A stretch of DNA of 51,696 bases, from assembly GCA_944324455.1 (NCBI GenBank), contig CALUWJ010000013.1, positions 1 through 51,696 of the forward strand, given 5' to 3'. A program made the position numbers and the translations under genes. The stretch is from Candidatus Gastranaerophilales bacterium. GTDB taxonomy: Bacteria; Cyanobacteriota; Vampirovibrionia; Gastranaerophilales; Gastranaerophilaceae. Below are positions 15,189 through 26,947 of the stretch, piece after piece. Numbering within the stretch: the first letter of the stretch is position 1; every line of letters begins with the position of its first letter. The notes below the pieces were generated by a model. It saw only the letters and a program-made list of their open reading frames with translations, did not search any database and was not told the DNA's origin.

Positions 15189-16337
15189 TTACATCATTCT
15201 TCTCATTGATTGAGTTTGTTTTTTAACTTTATCTCCAATTGAGCTTATAATTACCTTATCTCCTTCTTTTACTTCATTAGAGATAATTTGAGTTTTATTT
15301 TCATCTGATAAGCCAAGCTCTATGTTGTATCTTTTTGGTCCTTGTTTTTCTAATATCCAAATTCCTTGTTTATCGTATTTTTGTTGATTATCACTAGGTG
15401 TAAATTTTAAGGCTTTATTATCCACGCATAAAACATCTTGCGCCTTTCCAACAATGATTGATACATTTGCACTCATGCCGGGGATTGCAAAACCGTCTGC
15501 ATTATCAACAGACACAATAACAGTATAAGTTACAACATTATTAGTTGTAGTTGAAGCAAGTCTTACTTGTGTAACTTCACCTTCAAAAATCTTATCTTGG
15601 TATCCGTCAAGCGTGTATTGCGCGTGTTGACCTACTTTGATTTTACCTATATCAGCTTCAGATACACTTGTTTCAATTTGCATTTTTGTAAGGTCTTTAG
15701 CTACTTCAAATAATGTCGGAGTGTTGAAGCTTGCTGCCACTGTTTGACCTACGTCAACCGCTCTTGAGATAACTGTTCCATCAACAGGAGAAGTTATTTT
15801 TGAATATCTCAAATTAGTTAAATTATTTTCTAAAGAAGCACTTGCAGCGCTGACTTCCGCTTGATTAGCGGTAACATCAGCTTGCGCTTGAAGATAATTT
15901 GACAGTGCTAATTCAACATCATCTTTTGATACATAATTTTTTTCATAAAGATGTTTATATCTTTGATAATTATTCTTCTTATAAGCAAGTGTTGCTTTTG
16001 CTTTTGCAAGGCTTGCTTTTGCATTGTTTAATTTTGCGCTTGATTGGTCAACATTAGCCTGAAATAAGCTTGGGTCTAATTCAGCTAATAATTGACCTTG
16101 TTTAACTGTTGAATTATAGTCAACATAAATCTTTGCAACTGTTCCTGAAACTTGTGTACCAACTTCAATGGTGTTAATTGGTTTAATTGTTCCTGACGCT
16201 TCAACATATTGAGTTATCGTGTCTTTTGATAATGGTTTTGTTATATATTTTACAGAGCCTTTTTTAATTAACAAAATTGCTCCGATTATTATAATAACTG
16301 CCGTTATAGAGATTATTATTATGTTTCTTTTATTCAT
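15189..16337 (-). CDS. MacA-like periplasmic adaptor (membrane fusion protein)
   Basis: Bridges the inner-membrane ABC permease and the outer-membrane channel. There is a single N-terminal membrane anchor (about 5-24), a biotinyl-lipoyl-like half motif (VSGTVAKIYVDYNSTVKQGQ), a long alpha-hairpin (about 85-175, Ala/Lys/Gln-rich), the second lipoyl half (ITSPVDGTVISRAVDVGQTV), then beta-barrel and membrane-proximal domains. It is 382 aa, normal for MacA. Its start overlaps the end of the tolC-like gene by 4 nt. Confidence 0.93.
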   Translation of the reverse strand: MNKRNIIIISITAVIIIIGAILLIKKGSVKYITKPLSKDTITQYVEASGTIKPINTIEVGTQVSGTVAKIYVDYNSTVKQGQLLAELDPSLFQANVDQSSAKLNNAKASLAKAKATLAYKKNNYQRYKHLYEKNYVSKDDVELALSNYLQAQADVTANQAEVSAASASLENNLTNLRYSKITSPVDGTVISRAVDVGQTVAASFNTPTLFEVAKDLTKMQIETSVSEADIGKIKVGQHAQYTLDGYQDKIFEGEVTQVRLASTTTNNVVTYTVIVSVDNADGFAIPGMSANVSIIVGKAQDVLCVDNKALKFTPSDNQQKYDKQGIWILEKQGPKRYNIELGLSDENKTQIISNEVKEGDKVIISSIGDKVKKQTQSMRRMM

Positions 16338-17977
16338 TTAACCCCCATTGATTTTAATAAGGTTTCTCTTGCTACATTATAATTAAACACAGCCTCAACA
16401 AAATTCAACTGTGAGTTGTTGTAGTTAGCCAGTGCATCTTGAAGTTCAACATAATTGTTTAAGCCAACGCTGTATCTACCATCTGCAAGTTCAAAGTTTT
16501 CTAAGGTTGCTTTAACTTTTAAATTCATCAAAGGAATTTTTCTTTCTAATTGACGCATATTAACATAATTTGTTTGAACTTCCCAATATATATCTGATTT
16601 TGCAATATTTATATTTTGCAAGGCAATATCTAAGAAACTTTCACCCTCTTTTACCTGATAATGAATTGAATATGGGTTAATTGAGCCAAGACCTATACTT
16701 GCACCCAATTGTAGAGGACTTGAATAGGTTGATTCGCTTTTTGTATAACCCCAAGTTAAATCACCGGTTATTTCAGGTGCATATTGTCTTTTAATTGCTT
16801 TTAGCGATTCTTGTTGCACAAGCGCAAGCATTTCATTTGATTTTAAATCAGGGCGCAATTCAAGAGCCTGATTAACTGCTTCTTGTCTTGATAGAGTTAA
16901 AGGATGAAATTCAAAGTTTTGAATAATATCCTTATGTTCAATTCCTGATGTTAACATAATCAACCCATCGGGAGTCTTTTTAATTCCTTCGCCTGAGGGT
17001 TTAATTGTAGTTAAACTTTCAATTTTTTTCTTATAATCAGCTTTTAAAAAACTGAAATTTTCCGTATTTTGTACAATAAAGGGTTTATCTTCTTGATAAT
17101 ACATTGAATTTTTCAGCGCAATTATTGAAGTTTGAAGATTATTTTGCCCTTCAACCATTTGAATTTTAGCGTCTGTTAAATTAACTTGCGCGTTAACAAC
17201 ATCAATTTTAGATTTTAAACCCTCATCAAACATTGCTTTTGTTCTTTCATAGTTAAGGGTTTGTATTCTAACATTTTGTTCATAAATATCTAAATTAGCC
17301 AAAGCACAAAGCACTTTATAATAATTTATTTTAACATCATACACAACAGCTAAAACATCAAAGTCATAATCAAATTGAGCTGATTGAGTATCATATTTTG
17401 CCATGTTGATTTTAGCGGTTGTTTTTCCAAAATCCCAAATCATCTCGGAAATTCCAACATTAAAACCCAAAGAATTTTCTTGAGAATTTAATATTCTTGT
17501 GCCGTTGTTGTTGTTATGATTATAGCTGACTCTACCGGTTAAGCGCGGAGCATAATTACTTCTTGCTTGCCCAATTCCTGCTTGGGCTGCTTTTATTCTT
17601 TCACTTGAAACATATAAATTAGGATTATGATTTAGGGCATAATCAACACAATCATCTATTGTCATAATAGAAAGTTGATTAAAAGGAATTTTTGGTTTTC
17701 CTTCTAAAACAGGCGGAAGTGTTATATCTTCTACTCTAACTTTTTTATTTTTTGTTTTTTTGATTTTAGTTTTTGTATCTTTTGAAGAATCTTTTTGAGT
17801 ATCTTTATTTTCTTCTTTGGTTGAATTATTTTTATCTTTTTTAAATTTAAACCAGCTAAACTTTGGTTTTGCTGTATCTTTTGGAGCATTTTCTTCAATA
17901 GCCATAACTTGCGCAAAATCAAGCGCAATTAATAATGATAGTATTAAAACTACTAATTTTTTATTTGTTTTTTTCAA
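16334..17977 (-). CDS. TolC-family outer-membrane efflux protein
   Basis: Outer-membrane channel for the pump. A signal peptide (MKKTNKKLVVLILSLLIALD and onwards) is followed by an unusual charged, Lys/Asp-rich linker of about 70 residues. Two TolC repeats then follow (about 110-285 and 370-545), each with long coiled-coil helices (YDTQSAQFDYDFDVLAVVYD; RPDLKSNEMLALVQQESLKA). The start is a TTG at 17977 because GGAGAG lies 7 nt upstream; a TTG at 17992 is in frame but lies upstream of that ribosome site. First gene of the operon. The linker may span periplasm or peptidoglycan. Confidence 0.92.
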   Translation of the reverse strand: MKKTNKKLVVLILSLLIALDFAQVMAIEENAPKDTAKPKFSWFKFKKDKNNSTKEENKDTQKDSSKDTKTKIKKTKNKKVRVEDITLPPVLEGKPKIPFNQLSIMTIDDCVDYALNHNPNLYVSSERIKAAQAGIGQARSNYAPRLTGRVSYNHNNNNGTRILNSQENSLGFNVGISEMIWDFGKTTAKINMAKYDTQSAQFDYDFDVLAVVYDVKINYYKVLCALANLDIYEQNVRIQTLNYERTKAMFDEGLKSKIDVVNAQVNLTDAKIQMVEGQNNLQTSIIALKNSMYYQEDKPFIVQNTENFSFLKADYKKKIESLTTIKPSGEGIKKTPDGLIMLTSGIEHKDIIQNFEFHPLTLSRQEAVNQALELRPDLKSNEMLALVQQESLKAIKRQYAPEITGDLTWGYTKSESTYSSPLQLGASIGLGSINPYSIHYQVKEGESFLDIALQNINIAKSDIYWEVQTNYVNMRQLERKIPLMNLKVKATLENFELADGRYSVGLNNYVELQDALANYNNSQLNFVEAVFNYNVARETLLKSMGVK

Positions 17978-18108
17978 AAAGCCACTCTCCAACTGTTGTA
18001 TAGATTTTAGCGCAACCCAAAAACATTTTACATCATTAAATTAATGTATATCAATTGTAACGACAAACAAAAAGATTTGTTCAAAAAATTTTGTAATAAA
18101 ATATTCTT

Positions 18109-19032
18109 ATGGAAAAAAGATACTATCCTTTTAGCGAATACCTTAAAAATACATTTTCAAAAAAAGTCTATAAAATAACGCTGGACGCTGGTTTTTATTG
18201 TCCTAATCGAGATGGAACCATATCAAAAGGCGGCTGCATTTTTTGTGATGAAGTCGGAAGCTTTTCAAGATGTAATGATAAAAAATTATCTATTCAAACT
18301 CAAATTGAAAAAAGCATGGAAAAATTAACGAAACAATTTAAAGCAGAAGCTTTTATGGCATATTTTCAATCATATTCTAATACTTATGCGCCAGTTGAAA
18401 AATTAAAAGAAATTTATGATAGTGTTTTTATAAATGACAAAATTGTTTCTATTTCAATTGGAACTCGTCCTGATTGCGTTGATAATCAAAAACTTGATTT
18501 AATTTCAACATATAAACATCCTTGGATTGAATACGGATTACAAAGTGCCCATGACGAAACCCTGAAATTAATTAATCGAGGTCATGATTTTAATTGTTTT
18601 AAAAATGCAGTTATTGAAACAAAAAAAAGAGGAATAAAAGTTTGCGCTCATGTGATTTTTGGTTTTCCAAATGAAAATCGAAAAATGATGTTAGAAACGA
18701 TTAAAAAATTAAGCGAACTCAATATAGACGGAATAAAAATCCACATGCTGACTATTTTAGCTGATTCACCTTTAGCTAAAATTTATGAAAAAGAAAAGTT
18801 TTATTTAATGACAATGGAACAATATTGCGACTTAGTTTGTGATACATTAGAAATATTGCCTAAAAATTGTACTATTCAAAGAATAGCAGGAACAGGTTTT
18901 AGTGAAACAACCATTGAACCAAAATGGGTTAATCGTCGTTTTGAAATATTAAATATGATAGATAAAATGATGATTCAAAAAAACAGCTTCCAAGGAGATA
19001 AATTTAATTCGGACCTTGCCCTGAAATTCTAA
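18109..19032 (+). CDS. Radical SAM protein, YhcC/TIGR01212 family
   Basis: The iron-sulfur cluster motif is in the form used by this family: YCPNRDGTISKGGCIFCD (about 28-45), with a Cys-x10-Cys-x2-Cys spacing. SIGTRPDCV, HVIFGFPNE and GIKIHMLTIL fit the radical SAM barrel and the Elp3-like core. The family has about 310 residues, as here, and its physiological role is not firmly established. It is monocistronic, divergent from the efflux operon, with no clear ribosome binding site. The 3' end overlaps the convergent gene 19004-19495 by 29 bp. Confidence 0.9.
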   Translation: MEKRYYPFSEYLKNTFSKKVYKITLDAGFYCPNRDGTISKGGCIFCDEVGSFSRCNDKKLSIQTQIEKSMEKLTKQFKAEAFMAYFQSYSNTYAPVEKLKEIYDSVFINDKIVSISIGTRPDCVDNQKLDLISTYKHPWIEYGLQSAHDETLKLINRGHDFNCFKNAVIETKKRGIKVCAHVIFGFPNENRKMMLETIKKLSELNIDGIKIHMLTILADSPLAKIYEKEKFYLMTMEQYCDLVCDTLEILPKNCTIQRIAGTGFSETTIEPKWVNRRFEILNMIDKMMIQKNSFQGDKFNSDLALKF

Positions 19033-19495
19033 CTCCTGCAACAGAATATCTTGCTTCATCTTTTTTAATTAATTTATTTTGCTCGTTATAATGTTCAATT
19101 ATAAAATCATCCGTACCTGAAAAATTATTCCCCAATAGTGTAAACTCAACTGTTTCTTTATAAATTTTTTTGCCGTCAGCGGTTTTTACTTCTTTTTGTC
19201 TTGAAAATTTAAGAGTTCTATTGTCTGATGTTTTTTCTTTTATTTTTATTTCAGAATGTGCCCCACTTTCCATATTTTCTAAAACAAGAGTGTTATCATA
19301 TCCTGACAAATTCCAAATATCTCTGCTTTCTTGATTAAAAACCACAGGATTATTGGATGAATTCATTTTTGATATTACTCCCCAAGAGCCAAAAAAGCCC
19401 TTTGGAATATATTCTTCAGACACTCCTCCTTTTAAAACATCTGCATTTACCAAAGAAAATAACATTAATATTAAAACTAAAAATACTTTTTTCAT
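19004..19495 (-). CDS. Small exported protein of unknown function (163 aa)
   Basis: A signal peptide (1-18, cut after VNA) precedes a soluble beta-rich domain of about 140 residues with regularly alternating strands (DNTLVLENMESGAHSEIKIK, KETVEFTLLGNNFSG). It has no cysteines after the signal and no lipobox. This lipocalin/META-like beta pattern suggests a small periplasmic binding or coat protein, but I do not recognise the family. Convergent with the radical SAM gene. Confidence 0.75.
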   Translation of the reverse strand: MKKVFLVLILMLFSLVNADVLKGGVSEEYIPKGFFGSWGVISKMNSSNNPVVFNQESRDIWNLSGYDNTLVLENMESGAHSEIKIKEKTSDNRTLKFSRQKEVKTADGKKIYKETVEFTLLGNNFSGTDDFIIEHYNEQNKLIKKDEARYSVAGVRISGQGPN

Positions 19496-19589
19496 ATATA
19501 TGATTTTAATTATTTTTAAATAAATTTCAACCCGAAGATTGAGGAATTTTTAATAAATCATTGTAAGATAATATTGTGGGAGGATTAGT

Positions 19590-20069
19590 TTGAAACAAGC
19601 ATTATCAGTTTTAGTATTATTTTTATTAATTGTTGCCCTTATTTTAAATCAGGCACTGCCTGCTGATGCGGCTAAAAAAGCAGTTAAAAAGAAAGGTGTT
19701 AGCCAAGAATTTCTTGATGATATAACAACAAAAGTTGATAATTTAACTAAAAAAATCTATGAAAAAGAACTATATACTCCTAATGATGCTAATCAATTAA
19801 TTGGTTTAAAATTGCAGCTTGATGAACAAATGGATATTTTAAGTGAAGCAAGTTTTGCTCCATTGTATTTTAAAATTGGCAATATATATAGACTTAGAGG
19901 ACAAGAAAAAGAAGCAATAAGCTGTTATCAAACAATTCTTGAAAATTTCTCTGAAACCGCTTATGGACCAAAAGCAAGAGATATTTTAACAGAAATGGGT
20001 GTTGAAATAAGAGTGCCGGTTGAAACTCCTGAAGATGAAGAAGACTCTTTTTCTGATGAAGAATTTTAA
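19590..20069 (+). CDS. TPR-like membrane-anchored or exported protein (159 aa)
   Basis: TTG start with GGGAGGA 6 nt upstream. A hydrophobic N-terminus (about 4-24) may be a signal peptide or anchor. Residues 40-80 are helical. Residues 88-130 form one or two tetratricopeptide-type helical pairs (PLYFKIGNIYRLRGQEKEAI followed by SCYQTILENFSETAYG), as in YbgF/BamD-type proteins. The C-terminus is acidic. It ends 26 nt before the riboswitch-like RNA at 20095. Likely a protein-binding periplasmic factor; partner unknown. Confidence 0.8.
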   Translation: MKQALSVLVLFLLIVALILNQALPADAAKKAVKKKGVSQEFLDDITTKVDNLTKKIYEKELYTPNDANQLIGLKLQLDEQMDILSEASFAPLYFKIGNIYRLRGQEKEAISCYQTILENFSETAYGPKARDILTEMGVEIRVPVETPEDEEDSFSDEEF

Positions 20070-20107
20070 AATTTAGCTTATTTGTGTTAGACTTTCTCTA
20101 TTAATAA

Positions 20108-20236
20108 ATAACAGGAAATAGAGGTGAAATTCCTCAGCTGGGGCGCAGCCGTATAGTCGGAAAACTGAGAATATAGAAATTTTGCGAGACCCAAAATTTC
20201 TATGTAGTTCGCATACGTCTTTGCTCCAAAAGGGAG
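20108..20236 (+). ncRNA. Cobalamin-type riboswitch
   Basis: The core reads ACAGGAA, then GAGGTGAAATTCCTC (hairpin equivalent to the conserved GGUGxAAxUCC), then AGCTGGGGCGCAGCCGTA, which closely follows the GCTGacGCGCAGCgGTA core of the btuB leader. A long hairpin (20174-20202, loop GCGAGACCC) and a 3' segment AGTTCGCATACGTC follow. The 3' B12-box half is divergent. The next gene's ribosome site AGGGAG (20231-20236) can pair with CTCC at 20224-20227, so translational control is likely. Identification is by eye and not by covariance search. Confidence 0.65.
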
Positions 20237-20240
20237 TATT

Positions 20241-20933
20241 TTGACTTTAGGTTACACGCAAACTATACAAAATAATAATAAATGTCCGCATGGCTTCCCT
20301 GTGGGTTCATGTCCTATTTGTTCAGGCATGGGGGGAGGCTCAAAACAAGATAAAAATAAGCCGAGAGTAGCAGGCGAGATGAGCTATAATGAATGTTTAG
20401 CGCAATGGCATAGAATGCAAGCTAAAAAAGAAGCTAAAATTCAAGAAAGACTTGACAGAATAGAGCAAGCTCAAAATCAGCTCCTTTTAAACCGCATAAT
20501 GGCAGGGTTAGATAAAATATCAAAAAATATTAATGATTTTATTAATAAAATCGAACCCATGCCAAAAATTATAAAAGCTCCGATTAAAATTTTTATAAAC
20601 GTAATTATTAAGCCAATTTTAAATATAATTTCAAAAATTCCTGAAATTATAAAAAATATTCAAACTTCCATTTCAAACTTTATTTCATCAGTTAGCGAAA
20701 AAATGGCTTCTGTTTTAGGTGAAATTAGAAATTTCATTAATTTTCAATTTGAAAACAAATTAAAAAAGCCAATAAAGCTGTTTTTATCTTTATTTACTGA
20801 AGAAGAAGAAAACAAAGAAGAAAATGAAGAAATTGAAAAACTAAAATTAAGAGAATTAAAAAAAGTTCTAAAAGGAATATTTAGAAAAAAACAAAAAAAT
20901 AAGGAAGATAAAAATGAAAATCAACTCATTTGA
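20241..20933 (+). CDS. Unknown protein with N-terminal Cys cluster, under riboswitch (230 aa)
   Basis: The TTG start is set by AGGGAG 4 nt upstream. Residues 14-30 hold CPHGFPVGSCPICSG, a Cys/His cluster that looks able to bind zinc or iron. A Gly-rich turn and a helix-rich chain follow: charged coiled coil (about 55-85, RMQAKKEAKIQERLDRIEQA), then an amphipathic helical region (about 95-170, repeated II/PI-rich segments) that could lie on a membrane, and a Lys/Glu-rich tail. No family with known function recognised. It overlaps the next gene by 20 nt, and both are probably controlled by the upstream riboswitch. Confidence 0.75.
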   Translation: MTLGYTQTIQNNNKCPHGFPVGSCPICSGMGGGSKQDKNKPRVAGEMSYNECLAQWHRMQAKKEAKIQERLDRIEQAQNQLLLNRIMAGLDKISKNINDFINKIEPMPKIIKAPIKIFINVIIKPILNIISKIPEIIKNIQTSISNFISSVSEKMASVLGEIRNFINFQFENKLKKPIKLFLSLFTEEEENKEENEEIEKLKLRELKKVLKGIFRKKQKNKEDKNENQLI

Positions 20934-22389
20934 AGCATATAAAAAACACATAAATTCATCAGTTAAAAAAAATAATCAAATAAAATCAGATATCCTAAAA
21001 GGGGTGTTATTAAATAATTATATTAAAAAACAAGATGAAGATGATTTTTCTGATTTTGATGAAATTTCAAAAAGTCTTTTTATACCTGATGAAATAAAAA
21101 CCGATAATCAATCATTAAGCAATAACAAAAATAATGAAATGTTTAATATGAATAATGCTCTAAAACCTTTATTTATAACAGCGGGCGCAGGTTTTTTAGC
21201 GTTAATTGGTATAAGCTGTATTATGAAAAAATATTCATCTGCTATGGCAAATAAAAATGATATTGTGCGCCCCGGAGATTTAGCCAGAAACATTAATATT
21301 TTAGAAGAGCCGCATTTTGCAATGTATCGAGCTTTAAGAGAACCCAATGCTAAAAATATTTTAGGTTTAATTGGGGTTATTTTAATGAGTGCGATTACAT
21401 TAATTTCAAAAAATTTAGCAGATGGAATAAAAGAAGTTTGGATTAAAAAACAAAATTGCAATATAGAACATGACTTGCAGGAAAATTTAATAGAGGTGGA
21501 AAAAGACGCATTTAGCGGAAAATTAGATGTTGTTAATAATCTTTTATCTGATACTATAAACTATTTTAAAAATGAATTATCAGAAAATAAAAAAGATATA
21601 GAGTTCAAAGGGAAAAAAGAAATAGAAGAAAAAGAAAAAGAAAATAAAACTCCAAAAATGTTATTATTTGGAATACCTATGCTATTGGGGCTTACAGGAA
21701 TTAGTTTTGGAATATTTAAAAATTATCAAAAAACCATAAAAAACCTCGATACTTTTGTTCAAAAATATCAAGATAGCGAAATCAGAAGCAAAATTTCATC
21801 CATTCTTCAAATGGAAGATAAGCCATCAGCTATTAAAAAAATGATTGATATTTTAAAAGTGATTAATGCAAAAGATGAAACAATAAAAGATAATCTTTCT
21901 AAAATTAAAGGAATAACATCTGAAGAAATTGAAAAAGCAGCAAAAGATATAAAAACCTCTCAAATTTATGCGCAAGCCCCTGAAGCTTTAGGAGGAATAA
22001 GCGAAAAAATTCAATATTACTGTTATATTAATGAAGAAAGAGGGCATCTGTATAATTGGATTTTAAATCCCGAAAATAAATTCAACAAATATCTTTTCTT
22101 GTCTTTCAGCCTGATAAGTTCTATTGGCTATATTGCAAAATCAGCAGCCCAAGCGGTTAAAGATGTTGCTGTTAATAGAGAAAATTCTAAAAGCGAACTT
22201 AATTTAAGAAAAAGATTGGTTGATGTTGAGATTAATAATTTTAAAGCCAAAAAACTAAGCGCAATTAATCCTTTAATTGATAATTTTAATCACCAAAAAG
22301 AAAAAGGTAAATCAAAAGAAGAATTAAAAGAAATTGCACAGAATATTTTAGTCGAAATTAAAAACGGGCCTCCTTATGTTTACGCTTAA
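20914..22389 (+). CDS. Large multi-helix membrane protein of unknown function (491 aa)
   Basis: The start is supported by AAGGAAG 6 nt upstream. The N-terminal 75 residues are polar. Membrane segments lie at about 83-103 (FITAGAGFLALIGISCIM), 150-170 (ILGLIGVILMSAITLISKNL), 248-268 (LLFGIPMLLGLTGISFGIF) and a weaker one near 395-415 (LFLSFSLISSIGYIAKSAAQ). Helical, lysine-rich coiled-coil regions lie between them. Two segments repeat a pattern of membrane helix, then K-D-x2-V/A, then a long charged helix (about 160-215 and 400-455), suggesting an internal duplication. Translationally coupled to the upstream Cys-cluster protein. Function unknown. Confidence 0.75.
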   Translation: MKINSFEAYKKHINSSVKKNNQIKSDILKGVLLNNYIKKQDEDDFSDFDEISKSLFIPDEIKTDNQSLSNNKNNEMFNMNNALKPLFITAGAGFLALIGISCIMKKYSSAMANKNDIVRPGDLARNINILEEPHFAMYRALREPNAKNILGLIGVILMSAITLISKNLADGIKEVWIKKQNCNIEHDLQENLIEVEKDAFSGKLDVVNNLLSDTINYFKNELSENKKDIEFKGKKEIEEKEKENKTPKMLLFGIPMLLGLTGISFGIFKNYQKTIKNLDTFVQKYQDSEIRSKISSILQMEDKPSAIKKMIDILKVINAKDETIKDNLSKIKGITSEEIEKAAKDIKTSQIYAQAPEALGGISEKIQYYCYINEERGHLYNWILNPENKFNKYLFLSFSLISSIGYIAKSAAQAVKDVAVNRENSKSELNLRKRLVDVEINNFKAKKLSAINPLIDNFNHQKEKGKSKEELKEIAQNILVEIKNGPPYVYA

Positions 22390-22390
22390 T

Positions 22391-23275
22391 TTAACGAATT
22401 AAGTTCCAAAAAGTCCTTTTTAATTTATCCAAAAAACTAACTTCATTTTGATGACGAACTATGGTTGTAAAATCATATTCATTAGGTTGAATTGTTCTAG
22501 AATATTTTATATCGCTATAACCAAAAAGCATGACATAAATCGGCGCATATCCTTTTGGAATTTGCAAATATTCACAAAATTCAGGGAATAATTTTAAAAT
22601 TGCTTGAGCAAATCCACACCATAAAGTTCCGATATTAAGGCTTTGAGCATATAATTCAAAATAAGAAAGTGCTATGATTCCATCTTGAGTAGGACATGGC
22701 GCACTAATTGGCGCACTCACAACAATCATATGCGGAGCATTTCTAAAAATTACATCTTCACCATTTAAAATTGCGTCTTTATATTTAGAAAATTTATTTA
22801 ATTTATCCGATAAAAATTTAAAAGGTTTTTTATTCAACAAATTAATTAATTTTGTATTAACTTGAGTCCTAAAGTCATCCATAACTTCAATATCATCTAT
22901 GATTGAAAAATGGAGTTTGTGATTATTGCAGCCTGTTGGGGTATAATTCAACATTTGTTTTAATTTTTCAATTTCACTTTTTGAAACATTTATTTTTTTA
23001 TATTGTCTTATACTTCTTCTTGATTGAATTAAATTCAATAAATCATCAGGATTAATTTGTTTAATTTCAGAAGAATTTTTTGCTTCTTTTCCTAAAATTG
23101 AAATTGCGCCATTAGGGCAGATTGCAAAACAATGCTGACATTTAATACATTTTAGAGGGTTGAGTAATTTTGGATAACCCTCGTCATCTAATCCGATTGC
23201 ACCTGTTGTGCAATCATTAACACAAAGATGACATTTAATACATTTTTCTTTATCTAATTTAAATTTTTTATCCAT
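22391..23275 (-). CDS. Ferredoxin-nitroreductase fusion protein
   Basis: Residues 1-70 form a two-[4Fe-4S] ferredoxin domain with CIKCHLCVNDC and CIKCQHCFAIC. Residues about 85-290 are a nitroreductase/FMN domain, starting RRSIRQYKK, then YTPTGCNNH (FMN phosphate binding), ending in the IPKGYAPIYVMLFGYSD region. This fusion is common in anaerobes and would pass electrons from ferredoxin clusters to FMN; the substrate is not predictable. It is 294 aa and complete. Convergent with the gene pair ending at 22389 (1-nt gap); GGAG lies upstream of the ATG. Confidence 0.9.
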   Translation of the reverse strand: MDKKFKLDKEKCIKCHLCVNDCTTGAIGLDDEGYPKLLNPLKCIKCQHCFAICPNGAISILGKEAKNSSEIKQINPDDLLNLIQSRRSIRQYKKINVSKSEIEKLKQMLNYTPTGCNNHKLHFSIIDDIEVMDDFRTQVNTKLINLLNKKPFKFLSDKLNKFSKYKDAILNGEDVIFRNAPHMIVVSAPISAPCPTQDGIIALSYFELYAQSLNIGTLWCGFAQAILKLFPEFCEYLQIPKGYAPIYVMLFGYSDIKYSRTIQPNEYDFTTIVRHQNEVSFLDKLKRTFWNLIR

Positions 23276-23345
23276 TTTACTCTCCTTTTCTTGTAATAAT
23301 AGAATAAATTTTAAATATTGTTAATCCATTATATTATTAATCTTT

Positions 23346-25855
<2,510 letters not shown>

Positions 25856-25856
<1 letters not shown>

Positions 25857-26707
25857 TGATTTTAATAATCAATTTAGTATTAATTAGAATATTTTCAAAT
25901 TCATTTTCGGGAGTTTTTCAAAAGAAACTCTCGAAAAGTTTTTATGCAAGTTATATTAATACAATTTGTTATTTTATTTTAACTTTATTTTGTCTTTTAG
26001 GGGCTAAGTTTTTTGATTTTTCAAATTTTGAAGTCTTTAAATTTGCACTCTTTTCAGGATTAATTGGAGCAATTGGAAATATTTTTCAAATTAAAGCGCT
26101 AAATCTTGGTGAATTATCTATTTTAGCGCCGATTAATTCATATAAAATTATTTTTAGTTTAATATTTTCTTTCTTGATTTTAAAAGAAATTCCCTCAATG
26201 AGTGCATTTTTAGGTATATTTTTAATAATAGCCGGTAGTTATATTATTTTTGAAACAACGCGTGAGGGGTTTTCATATAAATTATTTTTAAAAAAAGATA
26301 TTCAATATCGAATTTTAGCTGTTTTATTTACTTCATTAGAAGCTGTTTTTATAAAAAATATGATTATTGTTTCAAATGAATTAACTGCTTTATTTTTCTG
26401 GGGGTTTAGCTCATTTTTATTTTCTTTAATAATAATGAAATTAAATCGTCATAATTTTGAAAAAATACCAAAAAATGCTTTATGTCTTATTATTGGATTA
26501 AGTTTAACTATGCTTATTATGCAATTTAGCACAAATATTCTTTTTAAAATTATGAATGTCAGCTATGCGCTTAGTTTGTTTCAATTATCTTCAATATTGA
26601 GCGTATTTTTAGGATATAAATTTTTTAGAGAAAAAAACATATTTAAAAAGCTTCTTGGAAGCTTAGTTATGATATTTGGGGCAATAATAATTATTTTAAA
26701 TAATTAA
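25856..26707 (+). CDS. EamA/DMT-family permease
   Basis: Drug/metabolite-transporter superfamily protein of ten predicted membrane helices in two EamA halves (about 1-135 and 145-283). The first half ends with the typical IPSMSAFLGIFLIIAGSYII, and the second ends similarly. At 283 residues it is normal. Substrate unknown. Its ATG overlaps the gyrB stop (TAATG), so it is probably read through from gyrB. The 6S-like RNA begins 3 nt after its stop. Confidence 0.85.
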
Positions 26708-26710
26708 AAA

Positions 26711-26893
26711 GCTAGCGTGAGCAATTTTGTTTCCTGCCTATATGAGCAGGTGGGTGAGCGCCAGGGTGCATCCATTTCCTTTAAAAAACAAATTTCTTTG
26801 CCAAGGTATACTTCAAACACCTAGCATAGCCGACTGAGCAATTCTCTCCCTGTTAGATTAAATGTAGGAACAAAATTGTAAACCCACGCTAGC
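26711..26893 (+). ncRNA. 6S RNA-like rod-shaped RNA
   Basis: About 183 nt closed by GCTAGCGTG/CACGCTAGC (9 bp) and, inside, CAATTTTGT(T)TCCT/AGGAACAAAATTG. A 5'-side small hairpin (CCTGC...GCAGG) and a large central unpaired region follow. Size, closing stem and open middle are those of 6S RNA, which sequesters sigma-70 RNA polymerase. Strand is uncertain because such rods read similarly both ways; plus is chosen from neighbouring genes. It may be a different structured RNA. Confidence 0.45.
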
Positions 26894-26947
26894 TAATATT
26901 ATTATATCATGGTTTGTGGTAAAATTCTATTAAAAGGAGAGAAGATA

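Noticed and set aside
20108-20236. FMN riboswitch
   Set aside because: GGTGAAATTCC is shared with FMN elements, but the following ACCGGCGGT block and other FMN boxes are missing; the GCGCAGCCGTA part fits the cobalamin class better.
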